From Acidithiobacillus sp. AMEEHan (lineage in GTDB: Bacteria; Pseudomonadota; Gammaproteobacteria; Acidithiobacillales; Acidithiobacillaceae), in assembly GCF_030996345.1 (NCBI RefSeq), contig NZ_CP118747.1, positions 357,501 through 421,500 on the forward strand: DNA of 64,000 bases, in the 5' to 3' direction. Below are positions 20,794 through 30,823 of this stretch, one piece after another; within the stretch, counting starts at the first letter, position 1, and every line of letters starts with the position of its first letter. Under the pieces are notes generated by a model. It searched no databases and was not told the origin of the DNA. It saw only the letters and a list, made by a program, of their open reading frames with translations. The position numbers were made by a program, and so were the translations under genes.

Positions 20794-21639
20794 TCAGGCG
20801 GAGGGAGTTCCTGTTTTTCGCGCCAGTGGTGCCTTATGCAGCGCCTTGAGCGCCTCCGGACCCACCGCCGTGCCACAATCACAGGGCGGGCAGTCGGCCA
20901 GCAAGGGGACCGCGGCCGCGAGCACCGCACGCACTCGCGCCATGCCCTCATGCATCACCGCATCGATCCCTTCCATGGTAATCGGTTCCGTCGACTTCCC
21001 CGCCGCGGGGTTCACCACAAGGGACAATGGCGCATAACAAAGCCCAATCTCCCGCGCCAGCACGGCTTCGGGACAGCCAGTCATGCCCACCACATCGCCG
21101 CCATCCCGCTCGATCCGGAGGATTTCTGCAGCGGTCTCCAGACGCGGTCCCTGGGTCGCGGCGTAGGTGCCTTCCGGGTGCACGGGGATTCCGGCTTTTT
21201 CGGCTCCCTGCAGGAGACGTTGCCGCACATTGGCGCAGTAGGGTTCGGAAAAGTCGATGTGAATCACCTGCTGCGCCTCTCCCCCTTCAAAGAAGGTGCT
21301 GGGGCGACCGTGGGTGTAATCGATCAGCTGATCCGGGACTAGCAAGACACCGGACTGCATCGCCGGCGTGATTCCGCCGACGGCGGTCACCGCGATCAGA
21401 TGGCTGACCCCCACATGATGCAAGGCCCAGATGTTGGCGCGGTAGTTGACCCGGTGGGGCGGGATGGTATGACCATAGCCATGACGGGCCAGAAAAACGA
21501 TTTCCTGACCATTGAGAACACCAAAGGTCAGAGGACCCGAAGCCTCGCCAAAAGGCGTACGAATGATGCGGCGATGGCGAATTTCCAGATTTTTGAGCTT
21601 AGTGAGACCGCTACCACCGAGGATTCCAACGCTGCTCAT
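20794..21639 (-). CDS. S-methyl-5'-thioadenosine/thioinosine phosphorylase (PNP family)
   Basis: 281 aa. Cleaves methylthio-nucleosides with phosphate to free the purine base, recycling the by-product of polyamine synthesis. N-terminal GILGGSGLTKL, then RHGYGHTIPPHRVNYRANIWAL (phosphate and base site), then TAVGGI, GTYAATQGPRLET and VVGMTGCPEAVLARE are typical of the MTAP branch. The C-terminus has an unusual CPPCDC cluster, shared with some MTAP-like proteins. Substrate choice (MTA or MTI) cannot be settled by eye. It overlaps hpt by four bases (ATGA), which fits purine salvage. Confidence 0.9.
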   Translation of the reverse strand: MSSVGILGGSGLTKLKNLEIRHRRIIRTPFGEASGPLTFGVLNGQEIVFLARHGYGHTIPPHRVNYRANIWALHHVGVSHLIAVTAVGGITPAMQSGVLLVPDQLIDYTHGRPSTFFEGGEAQQVIHIDFSEPYCANVRQRLLQGAEKAGIPVHPEGTYAATQGPRLETAAEILRIERDGGDVVGMTGCPEAVLAREIGLCYAPLSLVVNPAAGKSTEPITMEGIDAVMHEGMARVRAVLAAAVPLLADCPPCDCGTAVGPEALKALHKAPLARKTGTPSA

Positions 21640-22184
21640 GATTCCTCCGCGAGTGCGAAAATTCCGGGGGCGTTACGACCGAGCCCCCGGGCATCGAGGC
21701 CGAAACCAAAGATGAAACGGTCCGGAACTTCAAGGCCCACGTAATCCACGGGCACTGCACAGGGACGTTCGCGCTCCTTGCGCACCATCACCGCCGTGCG
21801 CACCGCTGCCGCCCCCTGGGCACGGCAATAGTCCTGCAGAGCCAGCAAAGTGACTCCTTCATCGAGGATGTCATCGACGATGAGTACGGTGGCATCCAGC
21901 AGATTCTCCCGCGGCGTCAGACGCCACAAAAGATCACCTCCGCGGATTTTGTCACCATAGCGACTGACCTGTACACAGTCCAGATGCAAGGGAAAATGCA
22001 GCAGAGGGAGCAACTGGCCGACAACGACGATGGCACCAGACAAGACTGTCAGCACGATGACCGGGCGGTGCGGCACCAACGGTTCGAGATCCGCATTAAT
22101 GGCAACGGCCATCCGATGGATGGCCGCGTGCACCGCCTCCGCACTGAACAACTGTTCAGCCGGCCCCAGGTGGGTAGGCGTCAT
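21636..22184 (-). CDS. hpt: Hypoxanthine-guanine phosphoribosyltransferase
   Basis: 182 aa. Converts hypoxanthine or guanine plus PRPP to IMP or GMP in the cytoplasm. The PRPP loop VLIVDDILDEGVTLLAL is near 100, the flexible region VQVSRYGDKIRGG near 70, and VDYVGLEVPDRFIFGFGLDARGLGRN near the C-terminus. Its stop overlaps the phosphorylase start (ATGA). Together they would return the released base to the nucleotide pool. Confidence 0.95.
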   Translation of the reverse strand: MTPTHLGPAEQLFSAEAVHAAIHRMAVAINADLEPLVPHRPVIVLTVLSGAIVVVGQLLPLLHFPLHLDCVQVSRYGDKIRGGDLLWRLTPRENLLDATVLIVDDILDEGVTLLALQDYCRAQGAAAVRTAVMVRKERERPCAVPVDYVGLEVPDRFIFGFGLDARGLGRNAPGIFALAEES

Positions 22185-22193
22185 GGTATGGAC

Positions 22194-22571
22194 TTAGTAG
22201 GTGAAGGTGACGACATCGTCGTCCATGGCCTGCTCAATGACATAGGCGCCACCGACCACATCCGACACCTCGGGGATCAGATCTTCCTTGGTGCAATCCC
22301 ACAGTTCGAGAGTGGGAGTACACACGAAGAACTTCACACCTGCCTCGTGCGCATCCTTGATGAAATCGTGAACACTCTTGGGGCTGCCCGGCATGACGTG
22401 CATCTTCTCTGCCACACCCTTCTTGGCCAGTTCGCCAGCACGGGCGGTGAGCACGACTTCCACTTCAAAGTCCATTGCCGCAGCCACCGTCGCCTGGAAG
22501 AAGGGCGCACCCAACTCCTGGGGGTTGGAAGGATCGGTGTTGACCATGACCATCAACAATTTATCAGCCAT
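22194..22571 (-). CDS. DsrE-family small protein (sulfur-relay/peroxiredoxin-like)
   Basis: 125 aa. DsrE/DsrF-like fold. It starts MADKLLMVMVNTDPSNPQ and has FFVCTPTLELWDCTKEDL with two cysteines near residues 81 and 90, then GGAYVIEQAM. In sulfur oxidisers DsrE proteins carry persulfides between TusA-like partners and oxidising complexes. Here it stands alone, without tusA, rhodanese or hdr genes, so its partner is unknown. It is nine bases upstream of hpt on the same strand. ATG at 22571 with GAG upstream. Confidence 0.88.
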   Translation of the reverse strand: MADKLLMVMVNTDPSNPQELGAPFFQATVAAAMDFEVEVVLTARAGELAKKGVAEKMHVMPGSPKSVHDFIKDAHEAGVKFFVCTPTLELWDCTKEDLIPEVSDVVGGAYVIEQAMDDDVVTFTY

Positions 22572-22667
22572 TTCATTACTCCTCGACAGAAAACTGCCGT
22601 TATCTTAGCGGCGCCAAGAGCCCCTTGCACCATGATTTGATTGATTACCGCATAAAAAACTGCGCGG

Positions 22668-23033
22668 TCAGTCCTCAGACTCTCCGGATTCCGCTTCGAT
22701 CTGACGTTCGCGACGGGAGCGCAGCATGATTTCGCGCTCTTCTGCCAATGCCCTCTTCGCCACCTGAATGGCTTCCAGTAGATCTTGCCGCTTGGCATCC
22801 ACCAATTCACTGCCGGAGGCCAACAGTTGTTGCGTCTTTTCCTGAATTTCGTCCAGCAGCCGGGAGATCCGCTCCTCGGCCAGAACCTCCAGTTCGCGCA
22901 ATTGCTCCTTGCCCCGTTGCATCCTGCGGCGCAGATCGTCGCGGGTCTCCACACCGCTGGCCGGGGCGAGCAAGACGCCAGCGGCGGCGCCAACGAGTAA
23001 GCCCATCACGAAACCTGCTGCTGAATTTCTCAT
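22668..23033 (-). CDS. YtxH-domain membrane-associated protein
   Basis: 121 aa. N-terminal hydrophobic segment with Gly/Ala (AAGFVMGLLVGAAAGVLLAP), the YtxH/gas-vesicle-protein-like signature, followed by a long charged coiled coil (about 28-115) rich in Glu, Arg and Gln. Probably membrane-anchored with a cytoplasmic coiled-coil tail. Function unknown. The next gene upstream (23067-23420) is another small one-span protein, and the two may work together. Confidence 0.8.
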   Translation of the reverse strand: MRNSAAGFVMGLLVGAAAGVLLAPASGVETRDDLRRRMQRGKEQLRELEVLAEERISRLLDEIQEKTQQLLASGSELVDAKRQDLLEAIQVAKRALAEEREIMLRSRRERQIEAESGESED

Positions 23034-23066
23034 GCAAACCTCCAGTGATTAGCGAAAACGAAAATC

Positions 23067-23420
23067 CTAGCGACGGCGAGCAAAGTAGCGCCAACCGGCA
23101 CGTACAGCCCGTACCCAGAGCCCAAGCTCCTGAATCGGCACAGTGAGCGTATCGACGGTATCACGCAGTTCCCGATCGATATAACGTAACGTCGCCTCGG
23201 CATGCTGTAGCTGCCTGCCACCACCGCGGATGATCTTCTGAAGCTCGCCGATTGCGAGCTTCAGGTCGAAGAGGAGCGGCCCAACTTCCTGCTCCGCTCT
23301 GGCGAGGACTCGTTCCAGACGCAGAAAGGTACGAATAACCACGCCAGCTACCGCAGCCAAAATGACGAGCGAAAAAATGGACACTATCGCGATGATCGTG
23401 ATGGAGGCGTTGATACCCAT
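23067..23420 (-). CDS. DUF948-like small membrane protein
   Basis: 117 aa. One N-terminal transmembrane segment (about 6-30, rich in Ile, Val and Ala), then an amphipathic helix with ERVLARAEQEVGPLLFDL and LRDTVDTLTVPIQELGLWV, and a basic C-terminus (RAGWRYFARRR). This resembles DUF948 proteins, often found next to YtxH proteins. No enzymatic motif is present. It lies 33 bases upstream of the YtxH gene. Confidence 0.75.
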   Translation of the reverse strand: MGINASITIIAIVSIFSLVILAAVAGVVIRTFLRLERVLARAEQEVGPLLFDLKLAIGELQKIIRGGGRQLQHAEATLRYIDRELRDTVDTLTVPIQELGLWVRAVRAGWRYFARRR

Positions 23421-23462
23421 AGCGTGCGTTATCCCAAAATTCCCTTGTTCACTATAGACGGA

Positions 23463-23849
23463 TCAGAAAGGTGGTGCAAAATCCGCCCCTCCCTGAAAAA
23501 AGGCTAATAGCAAACAGACCGCCAATAGGATGGCCGCCAGGCTCAACACGAATACCGCTGCCGCCCCGAGATCCTTAGCCCGGCCAATGAACGGATCTCG
23601 TTCTGGTTCGACACGATCGGCCAGGGTTTCGATTGCTGTGTTGAGTAACTCGGCGGCCAGGATAGCCGCCATCAGCAGGATGAACAGCGCCCACCATAAA
23701 AGCGGCGCGCCGGTGAGAACCAAGAGAACAATCCCCAAGAATGCAGCACCCAGCTCGGTACGAAAGCTCGCCTCCCCCCGCACGGCACTTTTCAGACCGG
23801 CCAGCGCATAGCGTCCACGGCGCCAGAGAGGGGCGTTCTTTCTCACCAA
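23463..23849 (-). CDS. dgkA: Diacylglycerol kinase (prokaryotic DgkA type)
   Basis: 128 aa. Small integral membrane enzyme phosphorylating diacylglycerol to recycle lipid. Three predicted membrane helices. The active-site run [18 protein letters not shown] and [15 protein letters not shown] match the family (E and N in xExxNT; D in DRV). It overlaps the 3' end of radC by 7 bases. The final Gly/Asp/Phe tail is longer than in E. coli DgkA. Confidence 0.93.
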   Translation of the reverse strand: MVRKNAPLWRRGRYALAGLKSAVRGEASFRTELGAAFLGIVLLVLTGAPLLWWALFILLMAAILAAELLNTAIETLADRVEPERDPFIGRAKDLGAAAVFVLSLAAILLAVCLLLAFFQGGADFAPPF

Positions 23850-24517
23850 CCACCGGCCTCGCGCAGAGAGACAGGCTCGCCATCACCGACGATGAAGTGA
23901 TCGAGCAGGCGTAGCTCCAATAGGCGCAGGGCATCCTCCAGCCGGCGGGTGAGTTGCCGATCCGCGGTACTCGGCTCAGCCACCCCGGACGGGTGGTTGT
24001 GGGCGACGATCAGAGCGGCGGCATTGAGCTCAAGGGCGCGCTTGGCGATTTCGCGCACATGGACGGTGGCGCTGTCGATGGTGCCCTGGAACATTTCTTC
24101 AAAGCGCAGAACGCGATGACGTTGGTCCAGAAAGAGCACCGCAAAGACCTCCCGTGCCCGATCCCGAAGACTGACGCGCAGGTATTCCGCCACCCGGCGT
24201 GGGGATTCGAGAGTCTCGCCCCGTTGCCAACTTTCCGCCAGATGTCGCCGCGCCATCTCCAAAACGGCTTGCAACTGCGCGAATTTGGCACTACCGAGCC
24301 CATGCTCCCTGCAGAAGGTCTCTTGCGAGGCCGTCAACAACCCCCGCAACCCGCCAAAGCGCTGCAGGAGGTCACGCGCCAGTTCGACGGCGCTTTTGCC
24401 ACGCACTCCTACCCGCAAAAAAATTGCCAGCAATTCCGCATCGGACAGACTCTCCGCCCCCTTCGTCAACAATCGCTCCCGCGGACGTTCTGCCTCGGGC
24501 CAATCGGAAATAGCCAT
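23843..24517 (-). CDS. radC: RadC/YicR JAMM-domain protein
   Basis: 224 aa. N-terminal helix-hairpin-helix region (about 15-85) and a C-terminal MPN/JAMM domain with the metal motif VAHNHPSG...S..D near 170-185. Despite the name, a role in repair is unproven; related proteins accompany natural transformation and mobile elements. [24 protein letters not shown] is the usual N-terminal block. It diverges from coaBC across a 55-base gap. Confidence 0.96.
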   Translation of the reverse strand: MAISDWPEAERPRERLLTKGAESLSDAELLAIFLRVGVRGKSAVELARDLLQRFGGLRGLLTASQETFCREHGLGSAKFAQLQAVLEMARRHLAESWQRGETLESPRRVAEYLRVSLRDRAREVFAVLFLDQRHRVLRFEEMFQGTIDSATVHVREIAKRALELNAAALIVAHNHPSGVAEPSTADRQLTRRLEDALRLLELRLLDHFIVGDGEPVSLREAGGW

Positions 24518-24572
24518 GCGCTCCCTCTTTTTCGTATGCTACTGCACAGATTGTAGCGAAAAGAGCGCAAAC

Positions 24573-25778
24573 ATGGACCCACTGGCGGGCAAAAAAATTC
24601 TCCTGTTGATTGGCGGCAGCATCGCCGCCTACAAGACGCCGGAACTGGTCCGCCTGCTGCGTGCTGCGGGGGCAGAATTGCGCATTGCGCTGAGCCCCCA
24701 TGCCAGTGACTTCGTCTCGCCCCTGGCGCTGCAGGCGGTGAGCGGCCAGGTACCGCGCCTGTCCCTCTTCTCACCGGCCGAAGAAGCCGCCATGGATCAT
24801 ATCGCCCTGGCACGCTGGGCCGATGCCCTGCTCTACGCACCGGTGTCGGCGGCGGGGCTTGCCCGTCTTGCCCAGGGCCTCGCCGAGGACTTGCCGGGAG
24901 CCATCGTTCTCGCCAGCCGCGCGCCGCTCTTTCTGGCGCCCGCGATGAATACGGCCATGTGGGAGCATCCGGCCACCCAGCGTAACCTGCAGCAATTGGC
25001 TGCCTACGGGGCGCAGATCCTCGAACCCGAGAGTGGCAGCCTCGCCTGCGGCGAGACGGGGACGGGGCGTTTGCAGGAACTCAGCAGCATCGTCGAGCAT
25101 CTGCGCCTCGCCCTCGCACCGCACCCTTGGTCGGGTTGGCGCGTCCTGGTCACTGCCGGCCCCACCTGGGAGGCCTGGGACCCAGTGCGCGGCCTGAGTA
25201 ATCGCGCCAGCGGTCGCCAAGGCTATGCCTTGGCACAGGCGGCGGCGGAGCGCGGCGCCCAGGTGACCCTGGTGAGCGGTCCTACGGCCCTGTCCTGCCC
25301 CGCTGGGATACAGCGGGTAGAAGTTGAGTCGGCACGGGAGATGTTGGTGGCCTGTCAGGATCTCCTGCGGACCGAAACCATCAATCTCTTCATCGCCAAC
25401 GCCGCCGTTGCCGACCATCGGCCCGCTACCGTCCTGAGCAGCAAACAGGGCAAGCAGGAACTCCCTCCCCAACTCCAGCTCGTGGCCAATCCCGACATCG
25501 TCCACAGCCTGCACCGAGACCCTCGGCGCCCGCGCTGGATCCTTGCCTTTGCCGCCGAGACCCACGGTGACGAAGGACGAGCGGTAACGAAACTACACGC
25601 CAAAGGGGCGGATTTTGCCGCCATCAACGATCTGCGCAAGGGCGCAATGGGCGGCGAAGAAAACGCCGTCGTGCTCTTTTGCCAAGGACAACGCTACGCC
25701 TTGGCACCGCAAGCCAAGCTCGACCTGGCGCGCGCCCTGTTGCATCATCTCGACACCTGCCTGCATGGAAGCACCTGA
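24573..25778 (+). CDS. coaBC: Bifunctional phosphopantothenoylcysteine decarboxylase/synthetase
   Basis: 401 aa. Two consecutive steps of coenzyme A synthesis. The N-terminal CoaC flavoprotein domain (about 1-180) has [30 protein letters not shown] with the catalytic Asn, and the Cys loop [13 protein letters not shown]. The C-terminal CoaB domain begins near 190 with [25 protein letters not shown], then NAAVADHRP and the nucleotide site. The ATG at 24573 gives the normal [15 protein letters not shown]. The stop overlaps dut (TGATG). Confidence 0.97.
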   Translation: MDPLAGKKILLLIGGSIAAYKTPELVRLLRAAGAELRIALSPHASDFVSPLALQAVSGQVPRLSLFSPAEEAAMDHIALARWADALLYAPVSAAGLARLAQGLAEDLPGAIVLASRAPLFLAPAMNTAMWEHPATQRNLQQLAAYGAQILEPESGSLACGETGTGRLQELSSIVEHLRLALAPHPWSGWRVLVTAGPTWEAWDPVRGLSNRASGRQGYALAQAAAERGAQVTLVSGPTALSCPAGIQRVEVESAREMLVACQDLLRTETINLFIANAAVADHRPATVLSSKQGKQELPPQLQLVANPDIVHSLHRDPRRPRWILAFAAETHGDEGRAVTKLHAKGADFAAINDLRKGAMGGEENAVVLFCQGQRYALAPQAKLDLARALLHHLDTCLHGST

Positions 25779-26230
25779 TGGACAAACTTGCCATTCGCAT
25801 TCTCGACCCCCGCCTCGGCCAGGAATGGCCCTTGCCCCACTACGCCAGCGACGCCGCGGCGGGCATGGACCTGCGCGCCTGTATCGAGGCACCCCTGACC
25901 CTAGCGCCGGGAGAAGCGGCACTAATCTCTACCGGTTTTGCCATGCACATAGGCGATCCAGCTGTTACCGCCCTGCTCCTGCCGCGCTCTGGGCTCGGGC
26001 ACCGCGGTCTGGTCCTAGGCAACTTAGTAGGCCTCATCGATGCCGACTACCAAGGACCGCTCAAAGTATCTTTGTGGAACCGGGGTCCAGAACCTTTTTC
26101 CATTGCCGTCGGCGAGCGGGTGGCGCAAATGATCCTGATCCCCGTATTGCGCCCAGAGGTGGAGGTGGTGCAGGACTTTATCGCCACGGATCGCGGTGAA
26201 GGCGGCTTTGGCAGTACCGGTAGACATTGA
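25778..26230 (+). CDS. dut: dUTP diphosphatase
   Basis: 150 aa, trimeric dUTPase preventing uracil entry into DNA and supplying dUMP. All five motifs are seen: [46 protein letters not shown] and the C-terminal [11 protein letters not shown]. The ATG at 25778 overlaps the coaBC stop; the coaBC-dut pair is widely conserved in proteobacteria. Confidence 0.98.
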   Translation: MDKLAIRILDPRLGQEWPLPHYASDAAAGMDLRACIEAPLTLAPGEAALISTGFAMHIGDPAVTALLLPRSGLGHRGLVLGNLVGLIDADYQGPLKVSLWNRGPEPFSIAVGERVAQMILIPVLRPEVEVVQDFIATDRGEGGFGSTGRH

Positions 26231-26237
26231 GGGGCAT

Positions 26238-26801
26238 ATGGTCAAGAAGATTGAAGCGGCATTTGAATGGTTGCTCTGGAACAGTCGCTTTGCCGTACTC
26301 TTTGCGGTGATCGCTAGCCTCTTTGTCGCTTTTGCCGTCTTTTTCATGACTTCTGTAGATGCTTGGCATCTGGTCTCCCACATCCTCGCCTACGCCGACC
26401 CCTCTCTCACCAGTGCTGCCCGAGAAAATTTTCATCTGCAAGTCGTGGCCCATGCGGTGGGCATCGTGGATGGCTACCTGCTGGCAACCATTTTGCTGAT
26501 CTTCGCTTTGGGTCTATATGAGTTGTTCATCAGCAAGATCGACGTGGCCGGCGAATCGAAAGGCTCCCGGGTACTCTTCATCCGCAGCCTGGATGACCTA
26601 AAAGACCGCCTCGCCAAGGTCATTCTCATGATCCTCATCGTCAGCTTCTTCGAGCGTTCCCTGTCGATGCACGTAAGTAACTTCCTCGACCTCCTCTATC
26701 TGGCCCTGGGCATCGCCTTGGTTGCCCTGGCGCTCTACCTTACTCACAGGGGCGGTCATGCACGGGCCGAGGCGGAGGCGTCCAACGAGGGCGAACATTA
26801 G
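26238..26801 (+). CDS. YqhA/UPF0114 family membrane protein
   Basis: 187 aa. Four predicted membrane helices (about 18-42, 70-95, 118-135 and 145-165). The family signature FHLQVVAHAVGIVDGYLLATI and the central LFIRSLDDLKDRLAKVILM are clear. Inner-membrane protein of unknown role. The ATG at 26238 has GAGGGG upstream; the gene follows dut by 7 bases. Its stop codon lies inside a hairpin. Confidence 0.9.
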   Translation: MVKKIEAAFEWLLWNSRFAVLFAVIASLFVAFAVFFMTSVDAWHLVSHILAYADPSLTSAARENFHLQVVAHAVGIVDGYLLATILLIFALGLYELFISKIDVAGESKGSRVLFIRSLDDLKDRLAKVILMILIVSFFERSLSMHVSNFLDLLYLALGIALVALALYLTHRGGHARAEAEASNEGEH

Positions 26802-26825
26802 GCAGCGAGGGACAAGCGCTGCCTA
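26799..26825. terminator. Hairpin between convergent yqhA and dcd
   Basis: A perfect 9-bp inverted repeat, TAGGCAGCG and CGCTGCCTA around a 9-base loop, starts at the yqhA stop codon and ends five bases before the dcd stop. There is no T-run, but the position between two converging genes suggests a shared terminator or 3'-end stabiliser. Confidence 0.6.
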
Positions 26826-26830
26826 CCGCC

Positions 26831-27397
26831 TCAGGCGCGCGGCAGGGTAACGCCGTGTTGCCCCTGATACTTGCCCTTGCGGTCGGCGTAGGAGACCTCG
26901 CAGACCTCGTCAGACTCAAGAAAAAGCACCTGGGCCACCCCTTCATTGGCATAGATTTTTGCCGGTAACGGGGTGGTGTTGGAAAACTCCAGGGTAACGT
27001 AGCCCTCCCATTCCGGCTCGAAAGGGGTGACGTTGACGATAATGCCGCAGCGCGCGTAGGTGGATTTGCCCAGGCAAATGGTCAGCACGTTGCGCGGAAT
27101 GCGGAAATACTCAACGGTGCGTGCCAAGGCAAAGGAATTGGGAGGGATGATGCAGGTGTCGCCGCTGAATTCCACGAAGGAGTCCTCGCTGAAATTCTTC
27201 GGATCGACAATGGCGCTGCGCACATTGGTGAACACCTTGAATTCACCCGCACAGCGGATGTCGTAGCCGTAGGAAGAGAGACCGTAGGAGATGATCGGCT
27301 GCCCTTCGATCTGGCGCACTTGCTGCGCAGAGAAGGGCTCGATCATCCCCTTTTCCGCGGCCATTTGCCGGATCCAGCGATCGGATTTGATGGCCAT
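26831..27397 (-). CDS. dcd: dCTP deaminase
   Basis: 188 aa. Converts dCTP to dUTP, the first step of the route completed by dUTPase; dut lies close by on the other strand. Typical segments are [13 protein letters not shown], the active-site [30 protein letters not shown] (key Arg, Ser and Glu), and [27 protein letters not shown]. An in-frame TTG six bases upstream exists, but the ATG at 27397 with AGGAG is preferred. Confidence 0.97.
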   Translation of the reverse strand: MAIKSDRWIRQMAAEKGMIEPFSAQQVRQIEGQPIISYGLSSYGYDIRCAGEFKVFTNVRSAIVDPKNFSEDSFVEFSGDTCIIPPNSFALARTVEYFRIPRNVLTICLGKSTYARCGIIVNVTPFEPEWEGYVTLEFSNTTPLPAKIYANEGVAQVLFLESDEVCEVSYADRKGKYQGQHGVTLPRA

Positions 27398-27408
27398 GGG
27401 CAAAACTC

Positions 27409-28485
27409 CTAACGGTTCTCGATGACGATTTTGGGAAACTTATGGCTGTGGTCCACCGCCTGCAGGGCAATGCGACCCGCCACATGACGCGCCAACTCCC
27501 GATAGATCTTCGCCAGGGGAGAATCGGGTGCCGCCACCACCGTCGGTGCCCCGCTATCGGCTTCGTTGCGGATACTGCGATCCAGAGGCACAGCGCCGAG
27601 GAATTCCACCCCGTACTGCTCTGCCATCGCAGCACCGCCGCCATGACCAAAGATGTCGTCTTCGTTGCCGCACTTGGGGCAAATGTAGAAGCTCATGTTC
27701 TCGATGATACCGAGGATGGGCACGCCGACCTTCTCGAACATCTTCAGTCCCTTGCGCGCATCGAGGAGGGCGATGTCCTGGGGCGTGGTGACAATGACTG
27801 CCCCCGAAACCGGCACCTTCTGGGCCAGAGTGAGCTGGGTGTCGCCAGTACCTGGGGGCAGGTCAATGACCAAGTAATCGAGCTCGCCCCAGCGGGTGTC
27901 GGAGAGGAGTTGCTCCAGGGCCTGCATGACCATCGGGCCGCGCCAGACCATGGGGGTTTCCTCGTCGATGAGAAAACCGATCGACATGGCCTTGATGCCA
28001 TGCCCCTCCATGGGCTCCATCTTCTTGCCATCTTTGCTGGTCGGTTTGCCCTCGATGCCGAGCATGCGCGGCTGGCTGGGCCCGTAGATATCGGCATCAA
28101 GGATCCCTACCCGCGCGCCTTCCTGCGCCAAGGCGAGGGCCAGATTGACGGCGGTGGTGGACTTGCCTACACCGCCCTTGCCGGAAGCGACAGCGATGAT
28201 GTTCTTGATGCCCTCCAGCAACTTGACGCCGCGTTGTGCCTGATGGGTGCGGATGTTCTGATCAATTTCGACCTCTGGCCGGATGCCGGTGACCTTGTGC
28301 ACTGCAGCGACGATCTCGTCGCCAAGCTTGCCCGCGACCCCTTGCGCTGGGTAAGGCAGTTCGAGCCGAACTCGCTGACCCTCCACGTTTTTCAACACAC
28401 CGGCACTGGCCAGATCCTTGCCGAGATAGGGGTCCTGAATGCTCCCGAGTGCCTGTTCGACCTGCTGCCTCTGTAACTCTGCCAT
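27409..28485 (-). CDS. mrp: Mrp/ApbC iron-sulfur cluster carrier ATPase
   Basis: 358 aa. P-loop scaffold that delivers [4Fe-4S] clusters in the cytoplasm. N-terminal MIP18/DUF59 domain (about 1-80), deviant Walker [19 protein letters not shown] near 100, [14 protein letters not shown], and a C-terminal cluster-binding [10 protein letters not shown] with a Cys pair three apart. The ATG at 28485 is chosen over an upstream TTG. It continues the long minus-strand run from hrcA, 28 bases after the preceding gene. Confidence 0.97.
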   Translation of the reverse strand: MAELQRQQVEQALGSIQDPYLGKDLASAGVLKNVEGQRVRLELPYPAQGVAGKLGDEIVAAVHKVTGIRPEVEIDQNIRTHQAQRGVKLLEGIKNIIAVASGKGGVGKSTTAVNLALALAQEGARVGILDADIYGPSQPRMLGIEGKPTSKDGKKMEPMEGHGIKAMSIGFLIDEETPMVWRGPMVMQALEQLLSDTRWGELDYLVIDLPPGTGDTQLTLAQKVPVSGAVIVTTPQDIALLDARKGLKMFEKVGVPILGIIENMSFYICPKCGNEDDIFGHGGGAAMAEQYGVEFLGAVPLDRSIRNEADSGAPTVVAAPDSPLAKIYRELARHVAGRIALQAVDHSHKFPKIVIENR

Positions 28486-28513
28486 GGGCAATTACCTTCT
28501 CCGTCGTCCGGAA

Positions 28514-28819
28514 TCAACCGGCAGAAATGATGACCTCGTGCTGCTCGATGCCGCCGCCTGCGCCAAAGGCTTCCTTGGGCAAAGGATTCTGGTGCGCCGC
28601 CTTGAAGTCGTCACTGCGCAGCCAAGCCTGAAAGGCGTCTTTGTCCTGCCAATGGGTGAGCACGATATACATGCCATCCTCAGCGACGGGACGCAGGATC
28701 TCCATGCGCACGAATCCTGGCTGCTTTTCCACTTCACCGGCGCGCCGGCGGAAGCGCTCCTCAAACTCCTGATGAAATTCCGGCTTTACGGGAACGCGGT
28801 TGGCCACTACGTATTGCAT
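28514..28819 (-). CDS. Antibiotic-biosynthesis-monooxygenase/HmoA-like protein
   Basis: 101 aa. Dimeric alpha/beta-barrel ABM fold. Features: VVANRVPVKPEFHQEFEERF, PGFVRMEILRP and YIVLTHWQDKDAFQAWLRS, matching heme-degrading monooxygenase-like (IsdG/HmoA) proteins including the Asn, Trp and His region. Whether it degrades heme is not shown. It lies between dapB (30 bases) and mrp (28 bases) on the same strand. Confidence 0.8.
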   Translation of the reverse strand: MQYVVANRVPVKPEFHQEFEERFRRRAGEVEKQPGFVRMEILRPVAEDGMYIVLTHWQDKDAFQAWLRSDDFKAAHQNPLPKEAFGAGGGIEQHEVIISAG

Positions 28820-28849
28820 GACTGTCTCCAGAAGAACCTCTGAATTTTC

Positions 28850-29674
28850 CTATTCTACGGCAGGCGTGCTGCGCAGACCAAGAACATCCTGCATATCGTA
28901 CAGTCCGGGTGCCCGACCCTGTACCCAGCGCACCGCACGCAAGGCTCCCTCAGCGAAATTGCGGCGGCTACTGGCACGATGGGTAAGCTCCAGACGCTCC
29001 CCAGCGCCCGCCAGCCATACGCTATGCTCACCCACCACATCGGCGGCACGCAGGGTGGCGAAGCCAATGCTGCCCTTGGCTCGCAATCCGTTATTGCCGT
29101 TGCGATCCCAGCAGGCCACCGCATCGAGCTCGACCTTGCGCCCTGCCGCCGCCGCGCGCCCCAAAGCCAGGGCAGTGCCCGAGGGGGCATCACGTTTCTG
29201 ATTGTGGTGGGCCTCGATGATCTCGATGTCATAGTCCTCACCGAGCGCCGCCACCACTTGCGGTAGCAGCGACAGCAACACATTGATCCCGACACTCATG
29301 TTGGCGGCGGCGACGAGCGGGATGCGAGCGCTCAACTCTTCCAGCTCTGTTTGCTGATCGGCACTGAACCCCGTGCTTCCCAATACCACCGGAAGCTGTG
29401 CCTGGGCGGCGGCACGCAGATGGCAGAGGGCGGCATCCGCCGGGCTGAAGTCGACGAGGATATCGGCCTGGGCGAGGGCCTGCGCCAACTGCGCGGAAAG
29501 CGGGACACCCAGCTCGGCTACGCCCGCGATTCGACCAACATCCTCGCCGAGATTTTCCGCCCCGGGCCGACCCAATGCCGCTACCAGTTGTAGATCAGGT
29601 TGCTCGCACAGAGCCGCGATGATCGCTTTGCCCATCTTACCGGCCGCTGCTGCCAATGCCACGCGAATGGCCAT
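28850..29674 (-). CDS. dapB: 4-hydroxy-tetrahydrodipicolinate reductase
   Basis: 274 aa. Lysine and diaminopimelate pathway reductase. N-terminal NAD(P) site VALAAAAGKMGKAI, then DILVDFSPADAAL, VLGSTGFSADQQTELE, the catalytic IIEAHHNQKRDAPSGTAL and the C-terminal FAEGALRAVRWVQGRAPGLYDMQDVLGL. The N-terminal Rossmann motif reads AAAAGKMG where homologues usually have GAAGRMG. It starts two bases after the dnaJ stop, so it belongs to the heat-shock transcript; dnaJ-dapB linkage is common in proteobacteria. Confidence 0.97.
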   Translation of the reverse strand: MAIRVALAAAAGKMGKAIIAALCEQPDLQLVAALGRPGAENLGEDVGRIAGVAELGVPLSAQLAQALAQADILVDFSPADAALCHLRAAAQAQLPVVLGSTGFSADQQTELEELSARIPLVAAANMSVGINVLLSLLPQVVAALGEDYDIEIIEAHHNQKRDAPSGTALALGRAAAAGRKVELDAVACWDRNGNNGLRAKGSIGFATLRAADVVGEHSVWLAGAGERLELTHRASSRRNFAEGALRAVRWVQGRAPGLYDMQDVLGLRSTPAVE

Positions 29675-29675
29675 C

Positions 29676-30800
29676 TCAGATCCCCATGCGTTCAAAAAAA
29701 TCCTTGGCCTTGGCCCACCAGCTCTCCTGCTGCGGATGCTGGGCGAGCTCGCCGGTTTCTGCGGCAAACTCCTGCAGGAGTTCCCGTTGCCGCTCGCTGA
29801 GTTTGACCGGCACTTCCACCTGCACACGACAATGCAGATCACCTGCCATCCGGCTGCGCACCCCCTGGATCCCCTTGCCCCGCAGCAAAAAGACTCTCCC
29901 TGACTGAGTACCAGCCGGGATTTGGATCTTGACGCGCCCGCTTAGGGTAGGCACCTCCAGTTCACCACCCAGGGCCAGGGTGGTGAAACTCACCGGCACA
30001 GCACAATGGAGATCATCACCGTCGCGCTCAAAGAGACTGTGGGGTCTCACCTGGATCTCGACATAGAGATCTCCGGCTGCGCCGCCCCGCTCGCCCGCTT
30101 CACCCTCGCCGGTCAGGCGGATGCGGTCACCGGTATCGACTCCGGCCGGGATTTTGACCTCCACCTGCCGGTTTTTCTTGACGCGTCCTTGACCTTTACA
30201 GGATTTGCAGGGGTTTTTGATTACCTTACCGCTACCGCCGCATGCGGGACAGGGACGCGTAACCGAGAAGAACCCCTGCGCCATGCGGACCTGCCCGTGC
30301 CCGCCGCAGGTCCGGCAATCTTCGACTTCACTACCAGGCTCCGCGCCCGTGCCATGACATGCTTCACACATCACCGAGCTGGGGATCTCGAGCTCCACGG
30401 TCTTTCCCGAAGCGGCCTCCTCGAGAGTCAGATCCAGGCGATAGCGCAGGTCACTGCCACGGCCCGGGTCCTGCTGAAAACCGAAGCCGCCACGGGTGAA
30501 CTGTTCGAAGATATCGCCAAAACCGCCAGCGCCACCAAAGCCTCCGAATCCCGCACCGCCCCCGCCGGCACCTCCCTGCACACCGGCATGGCCGTACTGG
30601 TCGTAGGCGCGCCGTTTTTGCGGATCGGAGAGGACTTCGTAAGCTTCGTTGATTTCCTTGAAGCGTTCTTCGGCACTGCTGTCGCCTGGGTTGCGGTCGG
30701 GGTGATAGCGCATGGCAAGGCGACGATAGGACTTTTTCAGCTCGCCATCGTCCACCGTGCGCGACACTTCCAGAATTTCGTAGTAATCCCGTTTGCTCAT
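29676..30800 (-). CDS. dnaJ: Chaperone protein DnaJ
   Basis: 374 aa. Co-chaperone that stimulates DnaK ATPase and binds substrates. J-domain at 1-70 with the HPD tripeptide in [10 protein letters not shown], a Gly/Phe-rich linker (about 72-125), four CxxCxGxG zinc repeats at about 140-205 ([32 protein letters not shown]), then the C-terminal peptide-binding domain. The ATG at 30800 (GGAGAGC upstream) is preferred to one 18 bases earlier. Confidence 0.98.
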   Translation of the reverse strand: MSKRDYYEILEVSRTVDDGELKKSYRRLAMRYHPDRNPGDSSAEERFKEINEAYEVLSDPQKRRAYDQYGHAGVQGGAGGGGAGFGGFGGAGGFGDIFEQFTRGGFGFQQDPGRGSDLRYRLDLTLEEAASGKTVELEIPSSVMCEACHGTGAEPGSEVEDCRTCGGHGQVRMAQGFFSVTRPCPACGGSGKVIKNPCKSCKGQGRVKKNRQVEVKIPAGVDTGDRIRLTGEGEAGERGGAAGDLYVEIQVRPHSLFERDGDDLHCAVPVSFTTLALGGELEVPTLSGRVKIQIPAGTQSGRVFLLRGKGIQGVRSRMAGDLHCRVQVEVPVKLSERQRELLQEFAAETGELAQHPQQESWWAKAKDFFERMGI

Positions 30801-30823
30801 GCTCTCCATTCCCAACAACGGAC

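Noticed and set aside
27442-28476. A 344-codon plus-strand frame opposite mrp
   Set aside because: Shadow of mrp; no recognisable protein features.
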